Shown in pieces: positions 15,116 to 22,619 of a DNA stretch of 64,000 nucleotides. Under the pieces are notes generated by a model. The model was not told the origin of the DNA and ran no database searches. It was given only the letters and a program-made list of their open reading frames with translations. Source of the DNA: CAZADA01 sp964568975. GTDB lineage: Bacteria > Pseudomonadota > Alphaproteobacteria > Caulobacterales > Maricaulaceae. Numbering within the stretch: position 1 is the first letter of the stretch; every line of letters begins with the position of its first letter. Both the position numbers and the translations under genes were made by a program. The DNA is taken from positions 1 through 64,000 of the forward strand of contig CAZMSO010000006.1 in the NCBI GenBank assembly GCA_964568975.1, given 5' to 3'.

Positions 15116-16221
15116 TAAGACGCCTCCTCATTGTAAGGCCGGGCGGCGGGGTTCGGGCCCGCGACGACCGCCCGGCCTGGGCCTGTGACGCGCGCGTCCA
15201 GCACGCGGCTGGATTCCAAGTTTTGGAAGCGCGCGACGGCGCCGGCGGCGGCGTCCTCCAGCGCCCGCGCCCGCAAGCTCAGCGACAAACGCCCGTGCTG
15301 ATAAAGGAGCGTGACCGTCTCGCCGCGTCGAATTGCGGGCGGCGTGGCGACGTCGCGCTCTGAAAGCGGCTGGTCCGCGCGCAAGGGTCGCGTCGCCGCG
15401 CGCCCAATGGCGGCGGCGGGATCGTCTAAGGGCGCGCGCGGGGCGCGGCTGGCCGGCATGGCCACGGCGTGCAGATCCCCTTCGCGCACAATCGCGCCGC
15501 GGGCGATGGCGCGGCGCGGCGCCCACATCGTCACCCCCGGCTCCGCCCGCGCGGCCACTGGCTGGGGATCGCCGTCAGCCGTGAGAGCGATGGCGGCCTC
15601 GACCCGGCCGCCGCTTGGATCGGCCTCAAGCGCAAGGACGCGCGGCGCAAGGGCGGCGTCCATGGGCGCATGGCGATCGCGGGGATCGCTCAGACGCACA
15701 AACCACGACCCGCCCTCGCGCGCCGTCAGCGCCTCAGCAATCAGCGCCTCAAGGGCTGAGGCCGGCACAGTGCGGCTGGCGCGCACAACCCGCACCCGCT
15801 TGAGGGCGGGCGGCGGCGTCCAGTCGACGCCAAGGCGTGCGGCCGCGGCGGCGAGCCACGCCGGGGTGACGGTCGCCGCGCGGCCCGGCGCCGGCGCCTG
15901 AGCGAGTGGACGGTCCGCAAGCGCGGCCGCCTGCGGGGGGAGGGCGAAGACGTCGCCGAGTGTCACCACATCGGCGTCGACGATCACGTCCGGGCGCAGA
16001 CGCACGACCGTCTCCGCCGGCAAGGGCTGAAGCGCCGCGAGGTCGTCGGCCGCCGCTGGAACGACCGACCCCCAGCCGAAGACGAGCGTGAGCGCCGCCA
16101 GCGCCGCCGCCCCAGAACTGCGTAACCCAGAGCCGCGTAACCCAGAGCCGCGTGATCCACAGCCGCGTGATCCAGGCCGCCCGAGCGCCGCGCGCCAAAG
16201 AGAGCGGGCGTTAGCGAACAT
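15115..16221 (-). CDS. flgA: Flagellar P-ring assembly chaperone FlgA
   Basis: A 368-residue exported protein, long for FlgA. The C-terminal 140 residues are the conserved SAF/FlgA region (VTMWAPRRAIARGAIVREGDL, then RPLRADQPLSERDVATPPAIRRGETVTLLY). It chaperones FlgI during P-ring formation in the periplasm. The N-terminus is odd: before the hydrophobic signal core there are four 15-nt tandem units coding Gly/Ser/Arg-rich pentapeptides. The start at 16221 overlaps the flgG 3' end by 11 nt. Confidence 0.9.
   Translation of the reverse strand: MFANARSLWRAALGRPGSRGCGSRGSGLRGSGLRSSGAAALAALTLVFGWGSVVPAAADDLAALQPLPAETVVRLRPDVIVDADVVTLGDVFALPPQAAALADRPLAQAPAPGRAATVTPAWLAAAAARLGVDWTPPPALKRVRVVRASRTVPASALEALIAEALTAREGGSWFVRLSDPRDRHAPMDAALAPRVLALEADPSGGRVEAAIALTADGDPQPVAARAEPGVTMWAPRRAIARGAIVREGDLHAVAMPASRAPRAPLDDPAAAIGRAATRPLRADQPLSERDVATPPAIRRGETVTLLYQHGRLSLSLRARALEDAAAGAVARFQNLESSRVLDARVTGPGRAVVAGPNPAARPYNEEAS
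16111..16170. repeat. 15-nt tandem repeat, four units, in the flgA 5' end
   Basis: The units are CCCAGAACTGCGTAA, CCCAGAGCCGCGTAA, CCCAGAGCCGCGTGA and TCCACAGCCGCGTGA (plus strand), with a partial fifth. They are in frame and encode a repeating GSRGx/GLRGS pentapeptide before the signal-peptide core of FlgA. Confidence 0.9.
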
Positions 16222-16996
16222 TGTTGGCCGCCTGCAGCATCTCGTCAGAGGTCGTGATCACTTGGGCGTTCATTTCATAAGCCCGTTGCGCGGAAATCAG
16301 CGCTGTGATCTCGCGCACGGAATCGACGTTCGACGTCTCAATGAAGTTTTGGCGCAGCCGCCCGAAGCCGTTTTCATCGGGGGGGCCGATCACGGCGGGC
16401 CCGGAGGCGGCGGTCTCTAAAAACAGATTGTCGCCACGCGCTTCCAAACCCGTGGAGTTGATGAACCGCGCCAGCGTGATTTGGCCCACTTGTTGGCCCG
16501 CCGCCGCGCCTTCAACGAACACCTCCACAAAGCCCGCCGCGTTGATGTTCACCCGCACCCGGTTTTCCGGCAACACGACGCCGGGCTGCAATGGATAGCC
16601 ATCCTCGGTGACCAACTCACCATTTGGGCTGACGGCGAAATTGCCGGCGCGGGTGTAAGCGTCCTCGCCGGTGGGCAGGCGCACCACGAAATAGCCGTCG
16701 CCTTCAATCGCGACATCAAGCGGGTTGTTAGTCTGGTTGAGATTGCCTTGGGTGTCGATGCGGTAGACCGATCCCGCCTTCACCCCCAGGCCCACTTGCA
16801 CGCCAGAAGGCACGATCGCGCCGTTGGCGGAGGACGTCGCGCCGGCGGCTTCGACGCTTTGGTAGAGGAGGTCTTGAAACTCCGCGCGCTGACGTTTGAA
16901 GCCGGCGGTGTTGAGGTTGGCGATGTTGTTGGAGATGACCTCGACATTCAATTGCTGGGCGAGCATGCCGGTGGCGGCGGTGGCCAGAGATCTCAT
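16211..16996 (-). CDS. flgG: Flagellar distal rod protein FlgG
   Basis: A 261-residue distal rod protein. The N-terminus MRSLATAATGMLAQQLNVEVISNNIANLNTAGFKRQR is the FlgG form of the rod/hook signature, and the C-terminus ends with REITALISAQRAYEMNAQVITTSDEMLQAANN, also diagnostic. It is exported by the flagellar type III system. It follows flgF by 72 nt and overlaps flgA. Confidence 0.96.
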   Translation of the reverse strand: MRSLATAATGMLAQQLNVEVISNNIANLNTAGFKRQRAEFQDLLYQSVEAAGATSSANGAIVPSGVQVGLGVKAGSVYRIDTQGNLNQTNNPLDVAIEGDGYFVVRLPTGEDAYTRAGNFAVSPNGELVTEDGYPLQPGVVLPENRVRVNINAAGFVEVFVEGAAAGQQVGQITLARFINSTGLEARGDNLFLETAASGPAVIGPPDENGFGRLRQNFIETSNVDSVREITALISAQRAYEMNAQVITTSDEMLQAANNVR

Positions 16997-17068
16997 GGGC
17001 GGTCTCCAGGGAGCGGCGGGCGGATGAGCTGGGCGGGGCGGGCGCGTGACGGGACGAAGGGGCGGGGG

Positions 17069-17800
17069 TTAGTTCGTGCGGCCGAGGCGGTCGATGGCGC
17101 GGCGGCGCAGCTCCTCCACATTGCTGATCATGCGCGACACTGATTCATAGCTGCGCTGGATCTCAATGAGCGTGGTGATCTCGCGGATGCCGTCGACGTT
17201 GGAGCGCTCCAACATGCCTTGGCGCACCTTGGGATCAAAAGCCGGCCGCGGCGGCGGCCCGTCGGCGGCGAAGAGAAGACCCTTCTCCTTCGTCAGGCGC
17301 GCGCGGTCATCGAACTCCACGACGCCTAAGCGCGCCACAGGCTGGTCGTCCACGGAAAGCCCACCGTCGCTGGTCGCAACGATAACCGCCCCCGGCGGCG
17401 CAAAAATCTCGGCCTGGCCGTCATCAAGAACCGGCAGGCCCGCTTGCGTCACCACGCGGCCGTCAGGGTCGAGCGCGAAGCGTCCGTCGCGGGTGTAGCG
17501 GATCTCCGCACCGTCGCGCACCATGAAAAATCCGTCGCTTTCCAGCGCGAAATCGAGGCTGCGGCCCGTCGTCTCCAAAGGCCCGGACGAGAAATCCCGC
17601 AGCGCCACACGATGATCGACAAACGCCACGCCGCGCGGCCCGTCGACGTGGCTCGCCTCGCGGGTGCGGTCGACCGCCTCGGCGGGGCGCTCCAACTTAA
17701 AGCCGTTGGTGGTCATGTTCGCGATGTTGTTGGCGGTGATGTCGAGCGCGCGGCGCAACACCAGTTGGCGCGACAAACCGATGAACATGGTGTTGTCCAT
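17069..17800 (-). CDS. flgF: Flagellar proximal rod protein FlgF
   Basis: A 243-residue rod protein of the FlgF/FlgG family. MDNTMFIGLSRQLVLRRALDITANNIANMTTNGFK is the N-terminal signature and REITTLIEIQRSYESVSRMI the C-terminal one. ATG at 17800 has GAGGG about 6 nt upstream; the four-residue extension to 17812 would need a TTG start. It is the first gene of flgF-flgG-flgA-flgH and has a strong sigma-54 promoter match at 17846-17861. Confidence 0.95.
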   Translation of the reverse strand: MDNTMFIGLSRQLVLRRALDITANNIANMTTNGFKLERPAEAVDRTREASHVDGPRGVAFVDHRVALRDFSSGPLETTGRSLDFALESDGFFMVRDGAEIRYTRDGRFALDPDGRVVTQAGLPVLDDGQAEIFAPPGAVIVATSDGGLSVDDQPVARLGVVEFDDRARLTKEKGLLFAADGPPPRPAFDPKVRQGMLERSNVDGIREITTLIEIQRSYESVSRMISNVEELRRRAIDRLGRTN

Positions 17801-17845
17801 AAAGGCCCTCAACGGCGGCGGCGCGAACAGCTCGCCACACGCTCC

Positions 17846-17861
17846 TGCAAGGGCGTTGCCA
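17846..17861 (-). promoter_or_regulatory. Sigma-54 (-24/-12) promoter of flgF
   Basis: The minus strand reads TGGCAACGCCCTTGCA. GG-N10-GC spacing is exact, and TGGCA and TTGCA match the consensus fully. The predicted transcription start is near 17835, giving a leader of about 35 nt before the flgF ATG. The Caulobacter flgF operon is a sigma-54, class III operon, in agreement. Confidence 0.8.
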
Positions 17862-18046
17862 GACCCGGCGGCCCGGCGCGATCGCCTGATTTAGCGTCGT
17901 TTTCACATCCCCCGTGTCGGTCGACGCGAGGGTGCGCACGCCGCCGGTGGGCAAGGACCGCTGGGCAAGGATTGCCTCAAGCTCACGGGTTGGCTCCACC
18001 GAACCTTAACGCGAGTGCGGTTGTCTGAGGCCAGCGGAGGCGCGTA

Positions 18047-18664
18047 ATGGCGGACGACACCGACACCCCAGACACCGGTGAAGACGGGGCCGAAACGGCC
18101 TCCGGCGGCGCGAAAAAGCTGATCCTCTTCATCGCTCTTCCGGTGGTGATTGTGCTGCTCGCCGGCGCAGCGGCGTTTTTGTTCCTCGGCGGCTCGAAAG
18201 ACGCCCATGCCGGTGATTCCCACCATGGCGACCATGCTGAGGCCGATGGCGAGCATCATGGCGACGACCATGGCGGCCACGCCGATGACGGCCATGGCGG
18301 CGACGATCACGCCTCTGACGCGCATGGCGACGGCCATGACGGCCACGCGGCGGCGGGCGATGTGGTGTTTTATCAGCTCCCGGATATTCTCGTGAACATC
18401 CAAAGCGATGGCGGCTCGCCGCGCTACCTCAAGCTTGCGCTCACCCTTGAGCTGGATGGCGCGGATCGCGTGGCCATGATCGAGCCGGCCATGCCGCGCG
18501 TGCTTGATCGCTTTCAAGCGTTTCTGCGCGAATTGCGTGTGGAGGATTTGTCGGGGTCCTCCGGCAGCTATCGTTTGCGCGTGGAGCTGTTGCGGCGCGT
18601 GAACCTCGCGGTTGCGCCAGCCGATGTGCGCGCCGTTCTGATTGAAGAGATGCTGATTCAGTAA
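18047..18664 (+). CDS. fliL: Flagellar basal body-associated protein FliL with His/Asp-rich linker
   Basis: A 205-residue inner-membrane protein that surrounds or supports the stator at the motor. It has a short acidic cytoplasmic tail, one membrane segment (about residues 25-47, LILFIALPVVIVLLAGAAAF) and a periplasmic FliL domain from about residue 105 (VVFYQLPDILVNIQ). Between them, residues 54-102 are made almost only of His, Gly, Asp and Ala, with 13 histidines. That linker is unusually long and could bind metal ions. fliL heads fliL-fliM-DUF6468-motE, divergent from flgF. A TTAA half-site lies about 35 nt upstream. Confidence 0.92.
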   Translation: MADDTDTPDTGEDGAETASGGAKKLILFIALPVVIVLLAGAAAFLFLGGSKDAHAGDSHHGDHAEADGEHHGDDHGGHADDGHGGDDHASDAHGDGHDGHAAAGDVVFYQLPDILVNIQSDGGSPRYLKLALTLELDGADRVAMIEPAMPRVLDRFQAFLRELRVEDLSGSSGSYRLRVELLRRVNLAVAPADVRAVLIEEMLIQ

Positions 18665-18736
18665 CACCGCGGCGCGGCCGCGCCCGCCCTTGGCGTGCGC
18701 GCGTCGGGCCCGGCGCGGAATGGGACGAGTGACTCC

Positions 18737-19864
18737 ATGGAGGACGACGACGAGTACGGCGAAGAGGCCGCATCCTCGCAGTTCAGCTCCGCCGACGGGG
18801 CGATGGACGACGACCTCAGCGCGGAATGGGCGTCGATGCTTGATGACGAGCCCGACGACGCCCAAAACGCCGCCGCCGCCCAGGAGCGGATCCTCAATCA
18901 GGACGAAATCGACAGCCTGCTCGGCTTCGATGTCAGTGAAGAAGAAGCCGCCGATCGCACCGGCATCAGCGCGATCATCAACTCGGCCTTGGTCTCGTAT
19001 GAGCGCCTACCGATGTTGGAGATCGTGTTTGATCGCCTCGTGCGATTGATGACGACGTCATTACGCAACTTCACTTCCGACAACGTGGAGGTGTCGCTCG
19101 ACAATATTTCATCAATTCGGTTCGGTGATTATCTCAATTCCATTCCATTGCCCGCGATTTTGGCGGTGTTCCGTGCTGAAGAACTCGACAATTATGGCCT
19201 GCTGACTGTCGATTCCAATCTGATTTACTCCATTGTCGACGTGTTGTTGGGCGGACGCCGCGGCACCTCGGCCATGCGCGTCGAAGGCCGGCCTTACACC
19301 ACCATCGAGCGCATGCTCGTCCAGCGGATGATTGAGGTCATTTTGACGGACGCTAAGGCCGCCTTTGATCCGCTGACGGATGTGACGCTCACCCTCGACC
19401 GGGTGGAGACGAACCCGCGTTTCGCCGCCATTGCGCGGCGCGCTAACGCCGCCATCCTCGTGAAGCTGCGCATTGATATGGAGGATCGCGGCGGGCGCGT
19501 GGAGCTGCTGTTGCCCTACGCGACGCTGGAGCCGATCCGCAAACAGCTGCTGCAACAATTCATGGGCGAGAAATTCGGTCGCGACAACATCTGGGAGAGC
19601 CATTTGGCCACGGAGCTTTGGGCTACGAATATGGATGTGCGCGTTGTCCTGGATGAGTTGGATCTGCCGCTGCAGCGCCTGAAGAACCTGCAAGTCGGCG
19701 ACACAGTCATGCTCAATGTCGGGCCAGAAAGCCTCGTGACGCTGAAGTGCGGCGCAATTCCGCTCACTCATGGGCGTGCGGGCCGCTTGGGCAGCAAAGT
19801 GGCGGTGCGCTTAGAGGCGCCGCTGTCGCCCTCCAGCAAGTCGGCGCTGGTGAGCGCGTCGTGA
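18737..19864 (+). CDS. fliM: Flagellar motor switch protein FliM
   Basis: A 375-residue C-ring switch protein that binds CheY-P and controls rotation. An acidic N-terminal extension (residues 1-50) comes before ERILNQDEIDSLLGF, the CheY-binding motif normally found at the extreme N-terminus. The middle domain (YERLPMLEIVFDRLVRLM..., SLDNISSIRFGDYL) and the C-terminal SpoA domain (LPLQRLKNLQVGDTV) are intact. ATG at 18737 is preferred over a GTG 42 nt upstream; neither has a strong ribosome site. The next gene starts inside its stop codon region. Confidence 0.93.
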   Translation: MEDDDEYGEEAASSQFSSADGAMDDDLSAEWASMLDDEPDDAQNAAAAQERILNQDEIDSLLGFDVSEEEAADRTGISAIINSALVSYERLPMLEIVFDRLVRLMTTSLRNFTSDNVEVSLDNISSIRFGDYLNSIPLPAILAVFRAEELDNYGLLTVDSNLIYSIVDVLLGGRRGTSAMRVEGRPYTTIERMLVQRMIEVILTDAKAAFDPLTDVTLTLDRVETNPRFAAIARRANAAILVKLRIDMEDRGGRVELLLPYATLEPIRKQLLQQFMGEKFGRDNIWESHLATELWATNMDVRVVLDELDLPLQRLKNLQVGDTVMLNVGPESLVTLKCGAIPLTHGRAGRLGSKVAVRLEAPLSPSSKSALVSAS

Positions 19865-20372
19865 CCGGGCTCAGCGCTGAGCCGCTCCTGGCCGGCGGGG
19901 GCGCGCGCCTCGTGTTGGAGGTCGCGCTTGNNNNNNNNNNNNNNNNNNNNNNNNNNNNNNNNNNNNNNNNNNNNNNNNNNNNNNNNNNNNNNNNNNNNNN
20001 NNNNNNNNNNNNNNNNNNNNNNNNNNNNNNGCTGAGCCGCTCCTGGCCGGCGGGGGCGCGCGCCTCGTGTTGGAGGTCGCGCTTGTGCTGCTCTTAGTCG
20101 TTGTCGCGGTCTTGGGCGTGCGCTTGGACCGACGGCTGCGGGCGCTGCGCGACGGCGGCGACGGCGTGCGCGCGGCGTTGACGGAGTTAACGGCGGCCAT
20201 TGCCCGCGCCGAGGCCGCCATCGCCGCGCTGCAGGCCGCCCGCAGCGCCGCCCCGCCGCCTGTCGCGCCGCCAGTTTCGGGCGGTGCGCCCGACATGCCG
20301 ACGTCCCAGGCCTGGCGGCGCAGCGTGCGCACGCCGGCGGCGTCCGCCCTTGTGCGCGATCGGAGGCGGTGA
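19861..20372 (+). CDS. DUF6468-like membrane protein, split by an assembly gap (possible PflI)
   Basis: GTG at 19861 overlaps the fliM TGA. The frame runs to 19930, is interrupted by 100 N plus a second 55-nt copy, and resumes from 20031. If the duplicate is collapsed, the frame continues without a break to the TGA at 20370-20372 and gives a protein of about 118 residues. It has one membrane segment (LVLEVALVLLLVVVAVLGV), a short coiled coil and a Pro-rich tail. Position and build fit the small proteins encoded between fliM and motE in alphaproteobacteria, and perhaps Caulobacter PflI (polar flagellar placement). That name is an inference. Confidence 0.65.
19876..20085. repeat. Assembly gap: 100 N (19931-20030) between identical 55-nt flanks, inside a gene
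   Basis: Bases 19876-19930 and 20031-20085 are identical. The inserted 155 nt is not a multiple of three and breaks the reading frame, while removing it restores the frame exactly. This is direct evidence that the gap is artificial. Confidence 0.93.
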
Positions 20373-21085
20373 TGAGCGGCATGCGTCGCGCGCGGGTGTT
20401 CGCTGCTTGCGCTGTTCTGGCCGCCGGCGTGGCGGCACTGCGGCTGGTGGGGCTCGCTGATGACGTTGCTGTGCTCGCGCTCGGCGCGCCGGCCGCGGCG
20501 GCTCCCGACAAGCCCCCCGCTGAGGCGGCGGAGCCTGCCGCGCCGGCGTCCGGTGATGCGCCGGCGTCCCGGCCGGCCGCGACGTCTGAGCCCTCCGACG
20601 CCGCAGCGTGCGCGCCCGCGACCTTGGCTGATCGCTCGAGCCTCACCCATGCGGAGCTGCGCGTCTTGGCGAGCCTGTCGGAACGGCGCGAAGCGCTGGA
20701 GGCGCGCGAGGCCGAACTCAGCGCCCGCGCGGCGCTGTTGGACGCTGCGGAAACGCGCATTGAACAACGGGCGAGCGACTTGCAAACCCTGCGCGGGGAT
20801 GTCGAGCGCTTGCTCGGCCAGCTCGACGAGGCCGAGCAGGCGCAAGTGAGCAGTCTTGTGGCGCTTTACACGGCGATGAAGGCCAAAGACGCCGCGCGCA
20901 TCTTGCCCGGATTGGATGAAGATGTCCGGGTGGCTGTGGCCGCGCAAATGCCGGAACGCGCGCTCTCCGCCATCCTCGCCGCAATGGGCCAAGACGACGC
21001 GGTCACGCTCACCATGTTGTTGGCGCGCCGCCACCAGACCGCTGAAGCCGCGCGCGAGCAGCTGCAGTCCTCGGCGACGCCCTAA
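20372..21085 (+). CDS. motE: MotE-like flagellar motor chaperone
   Basis: A 237-residue exported or membrane-anchored protein. After an N-terminal hydrophobic segment and a Pro/Ala-rich linker comes a coiled coil (about residues 90-150, ELRVLASLSERREALEAREAEL...) and an MgtE_N-like domain (VALYTAMKAKDAARILPGLDEDV). MotE of rhizobia stabilises the periplasmic stator protein MotC, and homologues sit in fliM operons. ATG at 20372 has GGAGG 5 nt upstream and overlaps the previous stop (TGATG). Confidence 0.75.
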   Translation: MSGMRRARVFAACAVLAAGVAALRLVGLADDVAVLALGAPAAAAPDKPPAEAAEPAAPASGDAPASRPAATSEPSDAAACAPATLADRSSLTHAELRVLASLSERREALEAREAELSARAALLDAAETRIEQRASDLQTLRGDVERLLGQLDEAEQAQVSSLVALYTAMKAKDAARILPGLDEDVRVAVAAQMPERALSAILAAMGQDDAVTLTMLLARRHQTAEAAREQLQSSATP

Positions 21086-21255
21086 CGCGCGCTTCCTGAG
21101 GCGCGCTGCGCGCGCGGAGGCCCCCTGATCGGCGAAATCACATGACAGCTATGCGGCTCACCCCCTAAGCGGTAAATGAGGAGGCGGCCGCGCGACGCGT
21201 TGCAGGGTGTGCAATGCATGGCGCGGTGATCGCTGGGGTCTGCCGAGGGGATCGG

Positions 21256-22467
21256 ATGTTCGCGTGGATTCGGCGTGTAATCAGCGGCGCAGGGAACCAG
21301 GACGCCGCCGCGCCTGGCGCTGGCGCGCGCTCTGCGCCGACGACTGTGGGCGCAAGCGGCGGTCGCCGCCGCGACGACGCCGCGGCGTTGTCGGCGGCTG
21401 TGACCGCGATCAGCCATGAAATCCGCACGCCCTTAACCACCATTTTGGGCGTGTTGCGGGTGCTCAGCGGCTCCACCATCGAGCCCCACCATGCGCGGCT
21501 GGTCGAAACTGCCGAACGCGCTGGCCGCCGGCTGCAGGCCTGGGTCGACAATATGGCCGATTATGTCGCGCCAGAAGCGGAGGCCGAAGGCGGCGCGGCG
21601 GAGCGGCGACCGTCCGTGCTTGCGGATGCGATTTATGACGCCGTGGAGTCCTCCGCCATTGATGGAACGCCAGCGAGCCTGGCGGTGGAGGTCGATCCCG
21701 CTGTCGCGCAAACGCGCGTCGGCGACCCAAGGCGCTTGCGGCAAGTGCTGTTTACGATGGTCGACAGCGTGCTGACGTCCGTGGATCAGGGGACATTCCG
21801 CTTGGTCGCGCGGGTGCGCGATGGCGACCAGCTTGTGGTGACGGTGCGTGATCCGGGCGCGGCGTGGCGGGAGGAGCGGCGCGCCTTAGCGCTGCAGCTG
21901 CTGGGCGCGGAAGAGCCGCCGGATGTGGCGACGCTGCGCGATGGCGGCTTCGCGTTAGGCCTTGCGGCGGCGCAGCGGGCGGCGCGCTGGATGGGGGGCG
22001 ACCTCACGGCGCGGCCTGAGGGGCGGGGCGGCTTGACCCTGGAGCTGAGCGTGATCGCGCCGGCCGCGCCCTTGTCGGACCCCAACGCGACAGCCAGCCT
22101 CAAGATCCTCGTCGCTGAGGACAACGCGGTGAACCGCAAGCTGATCCAAGTGATGCTGCAGGGCTTGGGCCACGCCCCCGTGATCGTCGCCGGCGGCGAG
22201 GAGGCGGTGCGCGCCGTCGATACCCAAGATTTCGATCTTGTGTTTATGGACTTGCACATGCCCGACATGGACGGCTTCGCCGCCGCAGAAGCCATTCGCG
22301 CGCGCACGGACCATCGCGCGGACGTGCCGATCGTGGCCTTGACGGCGGATGTCGGCCAGGACGTGCGCGATCGCGCATTGGCGGGCCCGATGGCGGCGTT
22401 TGTCACAAAACCGGTCGAGCTGGATGAATTGTCGTCCGTGATCGCGCAAGTGACGTCTGCGGCGTGA
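21256..22467 (+). CDS. Hybrid histidine kinase-response regulator with degenerate ATPase domain
   Basis: A 403-residue cytoplasmic protein with no membrane segment or PAS domain. HisKA: AISHEIRTPLTTILG with phospho-His54. The ATPase domain is weak: the N-box position reads RQVLFTMVDSVL, without the Asn residues that hold Mg-ATP, and the G1 box is VRDPGAAWREE; the G2-like ALGLAAAQRAARWMGG is kept. C-terminal receiver: LVAEDNAVNRKLIQ, phospho-Asp332 in FMDLHMPDMDG, and Lys385. It may act as a phosphotransfer hub and not as a kinase. GAGGGG lies 5 nt before the ATG at 21256. It follows the fliL operon by 170 nt. Confidence 0.8.
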   Translation: MFAWIRRVISGAGNQDAAAPGAGARSAPTTVGASGGRRRDDAAALSAAVTAISHEIRTPLTTILGVLRVLSGSTIEPHHARLVETAERAGRRLQAWVDNMADYVAPEAEAEGGAAERRPSVLADAIYDAVESSAIDGTPASLAVEVDPAVAQTRVGDPRRLRQVLFTMVDSVLTSVDQGTFRLVARVRDGDQLVVTVRDPGAAWREERRALALQLLGAEEPPDVATLRDGGFALGLAAAQRAARWMGGDLTARPEGRGGLTLELSVIAPAAPLSDPNATASLKILVAEDNAVNRKLIQVMLQGLGHAPVIVAGGEEAVRAVDTQDFDLVFMDLHMPDMDGFAAAEAIRARTDHRADVPIVALTADVGQDVRDRALAGPMAAFVTKPVELDELSSVIAQVTSAA

Positions 22468-22619
22468 CGGCCCCTATGAGGCCGCTGGCCATCTGAGGGT
22501 TCTGGCGCGGTCGCGCGGGTGCGGCGCGACCCAAAGCCACGTGGGCCGCCCGACGACGCGCCCCTTTCGCGGCGGGCTTTCTGGGGCGGGACCTTACCGC
22601 ACCTTAAACGCCTCACGGC

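Noticed and set aside
21062..21130. Hairpins after motE as a terminator
   Set aside because: GC stems are present but no T tract follows; in this GC content such stems arise by chance.
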